A stretch of 64,000 nt of DNA from Enterococcus xiangfangensis. GTDB taxonomy: Bacteria > Bacillota > Bacilli > Lactobacillales > Enterococcaceae. Under the pieces are notes generated by a model. That model was not told the DNA's origin. It made no database searches and saw only the letters and a list, made by a program, of their open reading frames with translations. Below are positions 36,813 through 45,346 of the stretch, in pieces (within the stretch, counting starts at the first letter, position 1; each line of letters opens with the position of its first letter). A program made the translations under genes and the position numbers. Where the stretch lies: NCBI RefSeq assembly GCF_005405365.1, contig NZ_BJDX01000001.1, positions 62,001 to 126,000 of the forward strand, in the 5' to 3' direction.

Positions 36813-37886
36813 TCAATTATCGGTCGGACTCGTTCCATTTACGACTGGAATTTTGATCTCAATGCTTGTTCCTTGTCCTTTAAAGCTGATTATTTTAGTT
36901 GAACCGCCAACACCTGCGATCCGCTCGCGAATATTTCGCAGACCATAGCTTCCTGCATGTTCATCTTTTGCTTCAAATCCGATGCCGTCATCAATCACCC
37001 GCAGCAAAATATTCTGGCCGACTATTTTTAAATAGACTTCCAATTCATTCGCTTTGGCATGACGTAATGTGTTTGAAAGCAATTCTTGCACGACACGGAA
37101 CAATTGGTCTTCGATACTAGCTGAGACACGGATATCTTCTACATCCCATTTCAACTTGATTTGAATTTTTGTCTGCAACTCTTTTAATAATTGTTCAATC
37201 CCTTGCCGCAAGCTTTTTCCTTCCAAACTGATTGGCCGCAAATGCAACAATAATGCCCGCATTTCTGATTGTGCCGCATTGATAATATCAGCGACCATTG
37301 CTAGCTGTTTCTTATACGGCTCCAATTCTTCCGAATACTGTGACTGCTCATTTAACGCTGACATCATCATCATCGCCGCAAAAAGCTGTTGCGAAACAGA
37401 ATCGTGCAGTTCACGGGCCAAGCGATGCCGTTCTTCTTCTAAAATCTTTTCTTTTGTCGTTCCATCGACCATTTGTGGCTGACTGCTCAACTGCTGCAAT
37501 TCTCGCGACATGCTGACTAATTTTTCTTTAATCCGTTTGATATCATGGTCAACGATCATCATCTCTTTATCTTGCGTGAGCGCGATATCTAACGAAGGCT
37601 GATCATAATTTCCCGAAGCTAAGTTTTGCAACTTTCCTTCAAGTTTCCCCAATTGCCGTTTTTCTAAAAAGGTCAACAAGAAATAAATTACCGCGCTCAC
37701 TGTCAGCGAGATCACAATAATATGAACAAATAATGGCATATAAAAAATTCGTGCAATAAATAATTGTGCAAATAACTGCTGCTTGCCAATCGCGTACATG
37801 TATAAAAATAGTGTCGTCAGAAACAATAAAAAGGAGATCAACCCAAAGTAAAGGGCGATCTGTAGTCGAGAATATTTCCCCATCAT
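36813..37886 (-). CDS. liaS: Sensor histidine kinase LiaS
   Basis: Membrane sensor kinase, 357 residues. Two N-terminal helices (~8-32 and ~50-72) enclose a short extracytoplasmic loop, as in intramembrane-sensing kinases. A HAMP-like segment follows, then the HisKA_3 domain with the phospho-acceptor His in LARELHDSVSQQLFAAMM, then the ATPase domain with RVIDDGIGFE and GSYGLRNIRERI. Its start overlaps the liaF stop by four bases. LiaF normally keeps it inactive until the membrane is stressed. Confidence 0.93.
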   Translation of the reverse strand: MMGKYSRLQIALYFGLISFLLFLTTLFLYMYAIGKQQLFAQLFIARIFYMPLFVHIIVISLTVSAVIYFLLTFLEKRQLGKLEGKLQNLASGNYDQPSLDIALTQDKEMMIVDHDIKRIKEKLVSMSRELQQLSSQPQMVDGTTKEKILEEERHRLARELHDSVSQQLFAAMMMMSALNEQSQYSEELEPYKKQLAMVADIINAAQSEMRALLLHLRPISLEGKSLRQGIEQLLKELQTKIQIKLKWDVEDIRVSASIEDQLFRVVQELLSNTLRHAKANELEVYLKIVGQNILLRVIDDGIGFEAKDEHAGSYGLRNIRERIAGVGGSTKIISFKGQGTSIEIKIPVVNGTSPTDN

Positions 37887-38605
37887 GCGCGGATCACCTC
37901 GACATCACCGACTAACGTATTCGTTACGATTTTTAGTCTGCGGGGACTCTCATCATAATCCTCGCTGTATATTTTGATTGTTTCATTGCGCAGCACTTGC
38001 AGCTCGTCATCAAAAATAACTTTTCCATATAATGTGGCATGCTCAAAAAGAATCCCAATCCCATATGGTACCAAAATTCGTGTCCGGCCAAATCCTTTAC
38101 GAACGATCACAACACTGTCTTCTTTTGGCAATAATGTATTGCCTAGATCGACAATCGTATCACCTGCTAAAATCGCAACATTGATATCGTCCCATTCAAA
38201 GACTTGTGTTCCGATTCGATCATTTCCGATCCAATTTTGTTTTTTTCGTTCACCATTATGACTGGCTGGATCTGTTGTTTCGACCATCACGATACTTTTT
38301 TTAGTCTTCATAGAACGATTCGGCATAGAGATTCCTGCAATTTCAAAGCCTTTAAGACCAAGAAAAATCACTGCAAAAACCAACATCAGCCAAGTCGCTG
38401 GGCTATTCACTAAACAGATGATCAAGATCACTGAACCTAAGATCAATTGGAATTTTCGCCGCTGCTGGTTACGTAGTGCCCAATATATATTCAATATCCC
38501 AAAGAGCAATAAGATCAACATCGCAGGATTTGAAGACAATTGCCATAATAAGAAAATCGCAAGCAAGGCCTCAATCACAATAAAAAAGCGCCATGGACTT
38601 TTCAT
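37883..38605 (-). CDS. liaF: Cell-wall stress inhibitor protein LiaF
   Basis: Membrane inhibitor of LiaS (family role), 240 residues. The N-terminal half has three to four short hydrophobic segments (FFIVIEALLAIFLLW; AMLILLLFGILNIYWAL; FQLILGSVILIICLV; WLMLVFAVIFLGL). A beta-rich cytosolic C-terminal domain (~120-240) contains the repeated turn IVDLGNTLLPKED and RILVPYGIGILFEHATLYG of the LiaF C-terminal family. It is the first gene of liaFSR. A possible operator with dyad symmetry lies about 70-85 bp upstream. Confidence 0.9.
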   Translation of the reverse strand: MKSPWRFFIVIEALLAIFLLWQLSSNPAMLILLLFGILNIYWALRNQQRRKFQLILGSVILIICLVNSPATWLMLVFAVIFLGLKGFEIAGISMPNRSMKTKKSIVMVETTDPASHNGERKKQNWIGNDRIGTQVFEWDDINVAILAGDTIVDLGNTLLPKEDSVVIVRKGFGRTRILVPYGIGILFEHATLYGKVIFDDELQVLRNETIKIYSEDYDESPRRLKIVTNTLVGDVEVIRA

Positions 38606-38673
38606 TTTGTCTTTCCTCCAACTTTTTTATTTATACCCTATTCTACTTTTTTTACTTTCTAAATACCATCGGT

Positions 38674-38691
38674 CTAAAGTCGCAACCTTAG
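38674..38691 (-). promoter_or_regulatory. Candidate operator upstream of liaF
   Basis: CTAAAGT-cgca-ACCTTAG is an inverted repeat of seven-base arms with one mismatch, 69-86 bp before the liaF start. LiaR-type regulators bind short dyads in their own promoters, and I could not verify the exact consensus. The remainder of 38606-38792 shows only the greA terminator. Confidence 0.4.
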
Positions 38692-38754
38692 TTCAACTAT
38701 TTTCTAAATTACTTCTCGAAATTTATTAAAAACAGAAAATTGACCGAATTTAGC

Positions 38755-38785
38755 TAAAAGAAAAGAGACGACCAGCGCCTCTTTC
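38755..38785 (-). terminator. Terminator of greA
   Basis: An AAAGAGGCG/CGTCTCTTT stem with one G-U pair and a short loop is followed by TTCTTTTAG on the minus strand. Confidence 0.65.
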
Positions 38786-38792
38786 CGTATTT

Positions 38793-39272
38793 TTAGTTTT
38801 GTGTCACTTTAGTGATCTTAACTTCCATATTTCCGCCTGGTGTTGAGATCGTAACGACATCGCCCACGCTCTTCCCGATCAATGCTTGTGCAATCGGCGA
38901 ATCATTTGAGATTTTTCCTGACAGTGGATCCGCTTCTGCTTTTCCGACGATCGTATATTCTTCTTCTTCATCGTCAGGTAATTCTACAAATGTCACCGTT
39001 TTACCAATTGAGATCTCGTCAGCATCAACATTATCGTTATCAATGATTTGTGCAAAGCGGATCATATTTTCTAAAGTATTGATCCGGCCTTCTACAAAAG
39101 CTTGTTCATCTTTAGCTGATTCATATTCGGAGTTTTCCGATAAATCACCAAAACTGCGGGCGATTTTAATTCTTTCAATGATTTCTCCACGTTTTACTGT
39201 TTTTAATTCTTCTAATTCCTGCTCTAGCTTTGCTTTTCCTTCAAGAGTCATCGGATATACTTTTTCTGCCAT
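38793..39272 (-). CDS. greA: Transcription elongation factor GreA
   Basis: Rescues backtracked RNA polymerase by stimulating transcript cleavage. It has 159 residues. The N-terminal coiled coil (~5-75) carries the basic and acidic tip [17 protein letters not shown], and the C-terminal FKBP-like domain has [21 protein letters not shown]. All landmarks are present at normal length. It follows mltG by about 100 bp, with an imperfect hairpin in between. Confidence 0.96.
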   Translation of the reverse strand: MAEKVYPMTLEGKAKLEQELEELKTVKRGEIIERIKIARSFGDLSENSEYESAKDEQAFVEGRINTLENMIRFAQIIDNDNVDADEISIGKTVTFVELPDDEEEEYTIVGKAEADPLSGKISNDSPIAQALIGKSVGDVVTISTPGGNMEVKITKVTQN

Positions 39273-39303
39273 ACTAATTCTCCTTCAATCAAATAAGATT
39301 ACG

Positions 39304-39344
39304 AAAAGGTAATCCTTTATAGATTTAATCCACAAAAGATTACC
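39304..39344 (-). terminator. Possible attenuator or terminator between mltG and greA
   Basis: GGTAATCtTTT pairs with AAAgGATTACC (minus strand) and TTTTCG follows. The stem is imperfect and the T run short, so partial read-through from mltG into greA is plausible. Confidence 0.4.
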
Positions 39345-39369
39345 ACGTAATGCTTATAATGTAAATTGT

Positions 39370-41079
39370 TTATTTGTCATTGTTAACATATTTTTCAACC
39401 AGTTCCATATGCTCTTCATATGTCTTCGCATAATAAACTTTCCCAGTTGTAATATCTGCTACAAAGTAATAGTCTTCTGTTTCTGTCGGATCAAGCACCG
39501 CCAAAATAGCTTCTTGACTTGGATTATCAAACGGTCCAGGTCCATAACCAGAGTTTACATACAAGTTATACGGTGAATCCACTTCCGTATCTTTATAAGT
39601 CACAAGTTCCTTGTGTTCGCCTAACGCATAAAGAATCGAGATATCCGACTGCAACGGCATTTGAGCTTCAATCCGGTTAAAGAAGACTTGTGCAATCTTC
39701 TTACGGTCTGATTGAGTGACCCCTTCTTTTTCAACAAGTGAAGCTAACGTCATCACTTCTTGGACGTTTAGACCTTTTTCTTTGATTTGACTATAGTAAG
39801 GCGTCAAGATTTGATTAGTTGTATCGACCATTTGAGTAACCAAATCTTCCAAACTGCGATTCTTATGAACATTATACGTTGCTGGGAATAGATACCCTTC
39901 TAGACGATAACGAACATCTTCTGCATTGCCTGCATCTGTTAATAGATCTGGATATTGTGTCTTCAACTGATCAAAGAAATCTTCATCCTTCATTACTTTG
40001 ATGAAGTCTTCTTTCTTGAAGTCTGTCTTCTTCGCTATCAAACTAGCGATCTGGTCCACATCATAACCTTCTGGGACCGTTAATTTTGATGCATCATCCA
40101 ATGGCTCGGCACTGCCGCCTTGTTGTAATTCTTTACTGATTTGATCCAAACTCATATTTGGTGAAAACTGATAATAACCAGCTTGAAAATTCGTTAAATT
40201 TTTGAATTTTGTATAGAAATTGAAGACCATCCCATCACGGATAACCTCTCCATCTTCCAAAATGTCACCGATTTGACGATTGGATGAGCCGCTTGGTACT
40301 TCTACTTGTACTAATTTTTTATCGTTTTTATCTAACGGTTTCAACCCGGCATTAACATAGTTATATCCTGAGATGGCTAAAATTCCGGCGACGATCAAAA
40401 TACCGATCGTCAAGATATAAACAATTTTCCGGACGACTCGATCTTCTTTGCGACGTTCTGCTCGTTTCAAATTGCTCTCCTCACTTAAATCTTCTTCAAA
40501 TTCTTCTTCCATATGACGAAGCTCATCAAATTTTTCACCTAGACGATGGAAAATCGATGGCTCTGTCTCAGCATTCATATCATTCTTTGGTACTTTTTCT
40601 GCTTCAACTTCTTTTACCGGCAAAGCAGTCTTTTCTGAATGTCGATTTTTGATCCGCCTTGCTGCCTCTTTTGAAGCTTCTATCTTTTCAACATTCTTAT
40701 TACTAGTGTTTCCTTCATCAACCCCTGTAGTTTTTGTTTCTTGGGGGATCGCTTTGTTAGCTGCTGATTTAGGCTCACTACGAACTGTATCTTCTACGAT
40801 AGGCGCTTTTTTCGGCGGTTCAATTATTTTTTCAGTTGATTTTAATTTTTGCTCAGAGTCAGTTGTGTCTTGCTTATTTTGTCTATTACCAAATAAACGC
40901 TCATAAGACGAAGCTAAGTCGTCATCGCTACCATTCTTTTTTTCTTTTGATGTTCCACTGTAAGCAGAAGTTTTTTTACCAGCTTCTACTTCACGACTTT
41001 TTTTGCCCTCTTCTAAAGCCCGCATGATCTGCTCTTTAAAAGATCCTTCTTCTGAGTGTTGATTTTGATCCTCAGACAA
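39370..41079 (-). CDS. mltG: Endolytic murein transglycosylase MltG with long cytosolic N terminus
   Basis: Membrane lytic transglycosylase that cuts nascent peptidoglycan strands near synthesis sites. It has 569 residues. Residues ~1-210 are a charged, low-complexity cytosolic region rich in Lys, Glu, Ser and Thr. One membrane helix follows (KIVYILTIGILIVAGILAISG, ~220-240), then the YceG domain with the catalytic Glu in TLASLVEKEGVTQSDRKK. The start is a TTG at 41079, nine bases after AGGAGG. The extended cytosolic part is common in streptococcal and enterococcal MltG and may bind division proteins. Confidence 0.92.
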   Translation of the reverse strand: MSEDQNQHSEEGSFKEQIMRALEEGKKSREVEAGKKTSAYSGTSKEKKNGSDDDLASSYERLFGNRQNKQDTTDSEQKLKSTEKIIEPPKKAPIVEDTVRSEPKSAANKAIPQETKTTGVDEGNTSNKNVEKIEASKEAARRIKNRHSEKTALPVKEVEAEKVPKNDMNAETEPSIFHRLGEKFDELRHMEEEFEEDLSEESNLKRAERRKEDRVVRKIVYILTIGILIVAGILAISGYNYVNAGLKPLDKNDKKLVQVEVPSGSSNRQIGDILEDGEVIRDGMVFNFYTKFKNLTNFQAGYYQFSPNMSLDQISKELQQGGSAEPLDDASKLTVPEGYDVDQIASLIAKKTDFKKEDFIKVMKDEDFFDQLKTQYPDLLTDAGNAEDVRYRLEGYLFPATYNVHKNRSLEDLVTQMVDTTNQILTPYYSQIKEKGLNVQEVMTLASLVEKEGVTQSDRKKIAQVFFNRIEAQMPLQSDISILYALGEHKELVTYKDTEVDSPYNLYVNSGYGPGPFDNPSQEAILAVLDPTETEDYYFVADITTGKVYYAKTYEEHMELVEKYVNNDK

Positions 41080-41171
41080 AAAACAACTCCTCCTTACTTC
41101 ATGTCATAACTTAAACCATTATACATGAAATGAAAGAGGAGTGAAATGTAAACTTTATTTAGTTAAGGAAA

Positions 41172-42122
41172 TTATATTTTTTTCTTTTGAATATTTTCTT
41201 TGTACAGACGATACAAATTTAATTCATACTCTTTTTTAGAATTGGTTACAACGGTATCTAAGATCAAGCCTGTAATCAGCAGCAGCAAGGCAAAAATCAT
41301 CAGGCCTGTCGCAAGAATCGAAGATGGGACTTTCGTTATAAAGCTCGTACGGACAAATTCATTGATCACCGGTACACCAAAAATCAAGCCTAGTAAAAAG
41401 AAGATGAAACTAAAAAGCGAGAAAAATAATAACGGTTTATAATCTTTAAACATTTTCATGATCGTAAGTAATACTTTTGTCCCATCAGAAAATGTGTCTA
41501 ATTTAGACTCGCTGCCTTCTGGCCGATCTCGATAATCAATTGGAATCTCCACCAACTTGAAACGTTTATCCAACGCATGGATCGTAAATTCCGTTTCGAT
41601 TTGAAACCCAGAACTCATCACTGGGAAACTTTTGACAAACACACGATTGAATCCGCGATAGCCAGTCATTACATCCTTGATATTCGCTTTATACAGGCGA
41701 TTGATTGAATTTTTAACTAAGTTGTTCCCAAAATCATGGAAAGCCCGCTTGTTCTCATTAAAATACGTTCCATTTGATAAACGATCGCCAATAACCATAT
41801 CCGCTTTTCCTTCTCTTAATGCAGCAATCAGCTCATGAACATTTTCTGCAGGATAAGTATCATCTCCATCGACCATTAAATAATAATCGGCTTCAATGTC
41901 AAAAAACATTTGGCGAATGACATTTCCCTTACCTTGACGCGGCTCTTTTTTTACGATTGCTCCTTCATTAAGTGCGATCTCATACGTATTGTCTGTCGAA
42001 TTATTATCGTAGACATAAATATCTGCCTCAGGTAATTCCTTTTGGAAATCGTTAATCACTTTTTTTATAGTAAGTGCTTCGTTATAACAGGGGATAAGAA
42101 TTACTATTTTTTCATCATTCAT
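41172..42122 (-). CDS. GT2 glycosyltransferase with two C-terminal membrane helices
   Basis: Polyprenyl-phosphate sugar synthase type enzyme (316 residues), similar to dolichyl-phosphate mannose/glucose synthases. The N terminus is IVILIPCYNEALTI, the DxD motif is in LMVDGDDTYPAENV, and MTGYRGFNRVFVKSFP matches the acceptor loop. Hydrophobic segments lie at ~230-252 and ~268-292. It is the last glycan gene before mltG and is separated from the epimerase gene by a terminator. It could supply a lipid-linked sugar for side-chain addition to the neighbouring polysaccharide; the sugar is unknown. Confidence 0.85.
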   Translation of the reverse strand: MNDEKIVILIPCYNEALTIKKVINDFQKELPEADIYVYDNNSTDNTYEIALNEGAIVKKEPRQGKGNVIRQMFFDIEADYYLMVDGDDTYPAENVHELIAALREGKADMVIGDRLSNGTYFNENKRAFHDFGNNLVKNSINRLYKANIKDVMTGYRGFNRVFVKSFPVMSSGFQIETEFTIHALDKRFKLVEIPIDYRDRPEGSESKLDTFSDGTKVLLTIMKMFKDYKPLLFFSLFSFIFFLLGLIFGVPVINEFVRTSFITKVPSSILATGLMIFALLLLITGLILDTVVTNSKKEYELNLYRLYKENIQKKKI

Positions 42123-42161
42123 GTTTATTCTCCTAACTACACAACTATCTACAATAATACC

Positions 42162-42191
42162 AAAAAAAAGCCGGAGATGCTCCGACTTTTT
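42162..42191 (-). terminator. Terminator at the end of the decoration gene block
   Basis: AAAAAGtCGGA/TCCGgCTTTTT (minus strand) has one G-U pair and is followed by more T residues. It overlaps the stop of the epimerase gene (42190). Confidence 0.8.
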
Positions 42192-43140
42192 AAATCAAAC
42201 CTTCAGATATTAGATATTTCTTTATGCCTTCTTTGATACTAAATTCTGGTTTGTATCCTAACTTCTTCAATCTAGAAATATCAGCAACAGAGTCCTTGAT
42301 GTCGCCATCTCTTTCAGCCTCATATTTAACAGGCAATTTGATTTCTAATGTATCATTTATCACTTCAATTAACTCTTTTAAAGCAATTGCTTTCCCAGTT
42401 CCAACGTTAAACTGTTTTCCTAAAGATTCCTCACTAGCAGCTACTAGTAACAAAGCTTGGATAACATCTTCAACAAAAACAAAATCACGTGACTGTGAGC
42501 CATCTCCGAATAGTGTAAATTGCGTTTCTTCGCCTTTTTTTAGTTTCTTATAACGATCAACTAAAATAGAAATGACTCCACTGTATGGAGATTCCGGATT
42601 CTGATTCGGTCCATAGACATTAAAGAACCTCACTGCACTAGTATTAACGCCATAAAGATGATTGTAATCTAAGACATATTGCTCTGCGGCAAATTTATCA
42701 ACTGCATACGGAGTCAGTGGACGAATAACTGATTCTTCTTTCTTAGGCAGTGTCGATTCATCACCATAGACTGCTGCAGATGAGCTAAAGACTAACCGCT
42801 GCAAGTCTTTTTGGTACTTTCGAACTAACTCTAATAATAGTAGCACACTTTCAAAATTGATTTGATGTGTTTCAACTGGCCGTTCAACTGAATCAGCCAC
42901 ACTCGCAATCGCTGCAAAATGGAAGATATAATCAAACGTATTTTGAGAAAGTACATCAGTCATTAATTCTTTGTCCGTAACAGAACCATTAATAAACTTC
43001 AGATTCGAATTTTTATTTAAGTTCTCTTCTTTCCCCATTGAAAGATCATCAATTACGACCACTGAATTTTCTTTAGATAAATGATTCGCTAAAGTCGAGC
43101 CGATAAACCCGGCTCCACCTGTGATTAGATAATTAGTCAT
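42190..43140 (-). CDS. NAD-dependent sugar epimerase/dehydratase (GalE-like)
   Basis: Extended short-chain dehydrogenase (316 residues) acting on nucleotide sugars. The cofactor motif is LITGGAGFIGSTLANHL, the catalytic Ser region is VFSSSAAVYGDES and the catalytic Tyr/Lys pair is in TPYAVDKFAAEQY. The pattern is close to UDP-glucose or UDP-GlcNAc 4-epimerases; C-terminal motifs (FNVGTGKAIALKELIEV) agree. It overlaps the tagD-like gene by four bases, so the two are co-translated. Substrate undetermined. Confidence 0.86.
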   Translation of the reverse strand: MTNYLITGGAGFIGSTLANHLSKENSVVVIDDLSMGKEENLNKNSNLKFINGSVTDKELMTDVLSQNTFDYIFHFAAIASVADSVERPVETHQINFESVLLLLELVRKYQKDLQRLVFSSSAAVYGDESTLPKKEESVIRPLTPYAVDKFAAEQYVLDYNHLYGVNTSAVRFFNVYGPNQNPESPYSGVISILVDRYKKLKKGEETQFTLFGDGSQSRDFVFVEDVIQALLLVAASEESLGKQFNVGTGKAIALKELIEVINDTLEIKLPVKYEAERDGDIKDSVADISRLKKLGYKPEFSIKEGIKKYLISEGLI

Positions 43141-43541
43141 ATTTTCTTAGCCTCTAAATCTCTCTTGATTTGTGTTGTAGAAATCTCTGGAGTTCTAGGA
43201 AGATATATCACTTCAGCACGAGTTTCAGTTTCAATAAAATCAAACTTTCCAGCCCAGTCATCACCCATAATAAATTTATCGACTTTAAATTCTTTTATAT
43301 CACTAGTTTTTTGATTCCAGGTATTTTCGGGAATAACAAGATCTACATATCGAATAGCCTCTAACAATTGTTTTCTTTTTTCATACTCAAAATAGCATTT
43401 TTTTTGTTTCTCATTCCAATTGAACTCATCTGTTGATAGAGCAACAATAAGATAATCCCCTTGCTCTTTTGCTCTTCTTAATAGGTTGATATGTCCATAA
43501 TGGAGTAAATCAAAAGTACCATATGTTATGACTTTTTTCAT
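43137..43541 (-). CDS. tagD: Glycerol-3-phosphate cytidylyltransferase-like protein (TagD/TarD)
   Basis: Makes CDP-glycerol from CTP and glycerol-3-phosphate, the donor for glycerol-phosphate units in teichoic acids. It has 134 residues. The nucleotidyltransferase signature is TYGTFDLLHYGHINLL (HxGH), and the C-terminal RTPEISTTQIKRDL corresponds to the RTxGISTT motif, with Glu in place of the usual Gly. The length matches TagD. A licD gene lies 23 bp upstream, suggesting that the CDP-alditol made here is used by that transferase. Confidence 0.88.
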   Translation of the reverse strand: MKKVITYGTFDLLHYGHINLLRRAKEQGDYLIVALSTDEFNWNEKQKKCYFEYEKRKQLLEAIRYVDLVIPENTWNQKTSDIKEFKVDKFIMGDDWAGKFDFIETETRAEVIYLPRTPEISTTQIKRDLEAKKI

Positions 43542-43564
43542 TTAAGTTCACCTTCTTATCCTTT

Positions 43565-44401
43565 CTATTTCCAATAAAAATCATAGGAGTGATTTGATAT
43601 TTGTTCATCTTTAGGCGGTAAAGTCATGTAATCGCCAAAATACTGTGTTAAAAATATGTCTGCATTCTTGATGGCATTTACTTTATGACCTTCGAAATCT
43701 ATTCTTTCAAAACTATCCTCACAAAACCAATCAGTCGGATAAATTGCTTTATCATATTTTATAAATTCAAGATGTCCGCAGAAGTTACTTTTTTCAAATG
43801 GATATCTTAAAGAATTTTGTTCATATAGATTTCTCCAATATCTATAATTTCCTTTTTTCTTATACTTTCTATGTGTAGGATATTTCACTAAAAACTTTAT
43901 AATAGACCTTGAGTAAAAATACGATCTAGCGTATAAAAAACCCAAAGTGTACATAAATCCAAATTTATACGAGTCTAATTCACTAGCATATTTCTTCTGC
44001 TCATCCTTATCATTTGGGACACCATCCAAAGGAAAAATATCAATGAATACTCCTGCATTTTTATCCTCATAACCAAGAATTTGTTTTGAAACTAATTTCG
44101 TTTTTGGGTCAAAAAGTTTTGAATAAGTATATCGATAAGAACTATTACTTAATGGACTAGCCAGTATATAATTTGAATCATCAATTAATATTTCTAATAA
44201 TTTTTCATAATCTGGACGCGGAAGAACAATGTCTATATCATCATCCCACGGAATAAATCCTTGATGACGAACAGCACCCAATAAAGTACCATAGTAAACA
44301 GAGTACTGCAACTGATTTTTTTGGCAAATGTCATCGACATAAGCCAGCATATTCAGAGCTACCTCTTTTATTTCTTCAAGTTTTAATTTCTCACTGGTCA
44401 T
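43565..44401 (-). CDS. LicD family phosphotransferase (first copy)
   Basis: LicD-type enzyme, 278 residues. The family transfers phosphocholine or other phospho-alcohols from a CDP donor onto glycans. The diagnostic motif YGTLLGAVRHQGFIPWDDDI is near residue 40, with FIDIFPLDGVP (~residue 140) and the C-terminal TQYFGDYMTLPP. It is adjacent to the tagD-like gene, so phosphoglycerol from CDP-glycerol is the most economical substrate guess. Base composition is AT-rich. Confidence 0.88.
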   Translation of the reverse strand: MTSEKLKLEEIKEVALNMLAYVDDICQKNQLQYSVYYGTLLGAVRHQGFIPWDDDIDIVLPRPDYEKLLEILIDDSNYILASPLSNSSYRYTYSKLFDPKTKLVSKQILGYEDKNAGVFIDIFPLDGVPNDKDEQKKYASELDSYKFGFMYTLGFLYARSYFYSRSIIKFLVKYPTHRKYKKKGNYRYWRNLYEQNSLRYPFEKSNFCGHLEFIKYDKAIYPTDWFCEDSFERIDFEGHKVNAIKNADIFLTQYFGDYMTLPPKDEQISNHSYDFYWK

Positions 44402-44472
44402 CTGAATTCCATCCTTTCATACAGAAACAGCATTATTAAAAAATATACTATGTCTTTATAGAATCTTCTTTG

Positions 44473-45324
44473 TTAATTACTTTCTAAGGTATCAATAATT
44501 TGATTATACATATTAAATTGAGCATTATGGATACCATTTTCGCAAATCAAAATTATTTTTTTTTCTTCGTTACTAGCTATTCTTGAACCATATAGTGGAT
44601 TTCTATCAAATATTTCTTGCATTTTTTTTAAGTCCAATGAACCATATCTAAATTCTAAACTAGAAATATCACTATTCTTTTTTTTAACAGGTATTTGTAA
44701 TAATTGTGAAATATTAAATTGCTCTTTTGAAGGCAGCCATTTAGACTCGTTTAAATAGTATTCTTTTGCTATCTTGAAGTCTGCTTTTGTATTAAAAGAA
44801 AAGACTCTAATTTCATTATTACTCTTATCTGAACCATCTGAAAAGATTATTCCTTCACGTATTTTAAAAGGTGTTTGCTCAGGTATTATTATTTCTTGAT
44901 TTTCAACAGATAATGATGAATCCTTATACATATCTAATATTTGTTGCGGCGAAATATACTCCTTCAACTTCAATGCTTTAGCAAAATCCTTAGTATCCAA
45001 CGGTGTAGAACCAACAACTATCTCCCCCTCAGGGGTTTCAACCCCAATAGAAAACTCCTTTTGCTCATTACTCAAAATAAAGCTATCGATTTCAAATTTC
45101 CCTTTATTATTAAGATATATATTCTGATTATCGCGATCAATGTTGGCCTTATAATTTCCTTCAGACATTCCAGATATGTATCCTTTAATATGAACATTGC
45201 CCAACTCGTCTACTTTAAATTTATCCTTAGTAAAAATAATTTGATTTTTCCTCTCATCATTTGAACATCCTGAGAGTGTACTTACCAAGAACAACAATAG
45301 AAATAAAATTACTTTTTTCTTCAT
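44473..45324 (-). CDS. Predicted lipoprotein of unknown function in the glycan cluster
   Basis: A 283-residue protein I cannot assign to a family. It starts MKKKVILFLLLFLVSTLSGC, a clear lipoprotein signal with lipobox LSGC, so it should be anchored on the outer face of the membrane. Residues ~30-110 read as a beta-rich domain (KFKVDELGNVHIKGYISG; FSIGVETPEGEIVVG). A mixed region follows with FNTKADFKIAKEYYLNES, ending in a short hydrophobic-alternating stretch (KKIILICENGIHNAQ). It sits between wzx and licD in the same direction with short gaps, and composition matches those AT-rich neighbours. A role in glycan transfer, surface retention or immunity is possible but unproven. Confidence 0.75.
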   Translation of the reverse strand: MKKKVILFLLLFLVSTLSGCSNDERKNQIIFTKDKFKVDELGNVHIKGYISGMSEGNYKANIDRDNQNIYLNNKGKFEIDSFILSNEQKEFSIGVETPEGEIVVGSTPLDTKDFAKALKLKEYISPQQILDMYKDSSLSVENQEIIIPEQTPFKIREGIIFSDGSDKSNNEIRVFSFNTKADFKIAKEYYLNESKWLPSKEQFNISQLLQIPVKKKNSDISSLEFRYGSLDLKKMQEIFDRNPLYGSRIASNEEKKIILICENGIHNAQFNMYNQIIDTLESN

Positions 45325-45346
45325 AAAAACCCTCCAAGATTTTTAA

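Noticed and set aside
38812..39312. Plus-strand open frame of 166 codons opposite greA
   Set aside because: Long only because greA is short of the relevant codons; no start signal, and the encoded sequence is serine-rich without domains.
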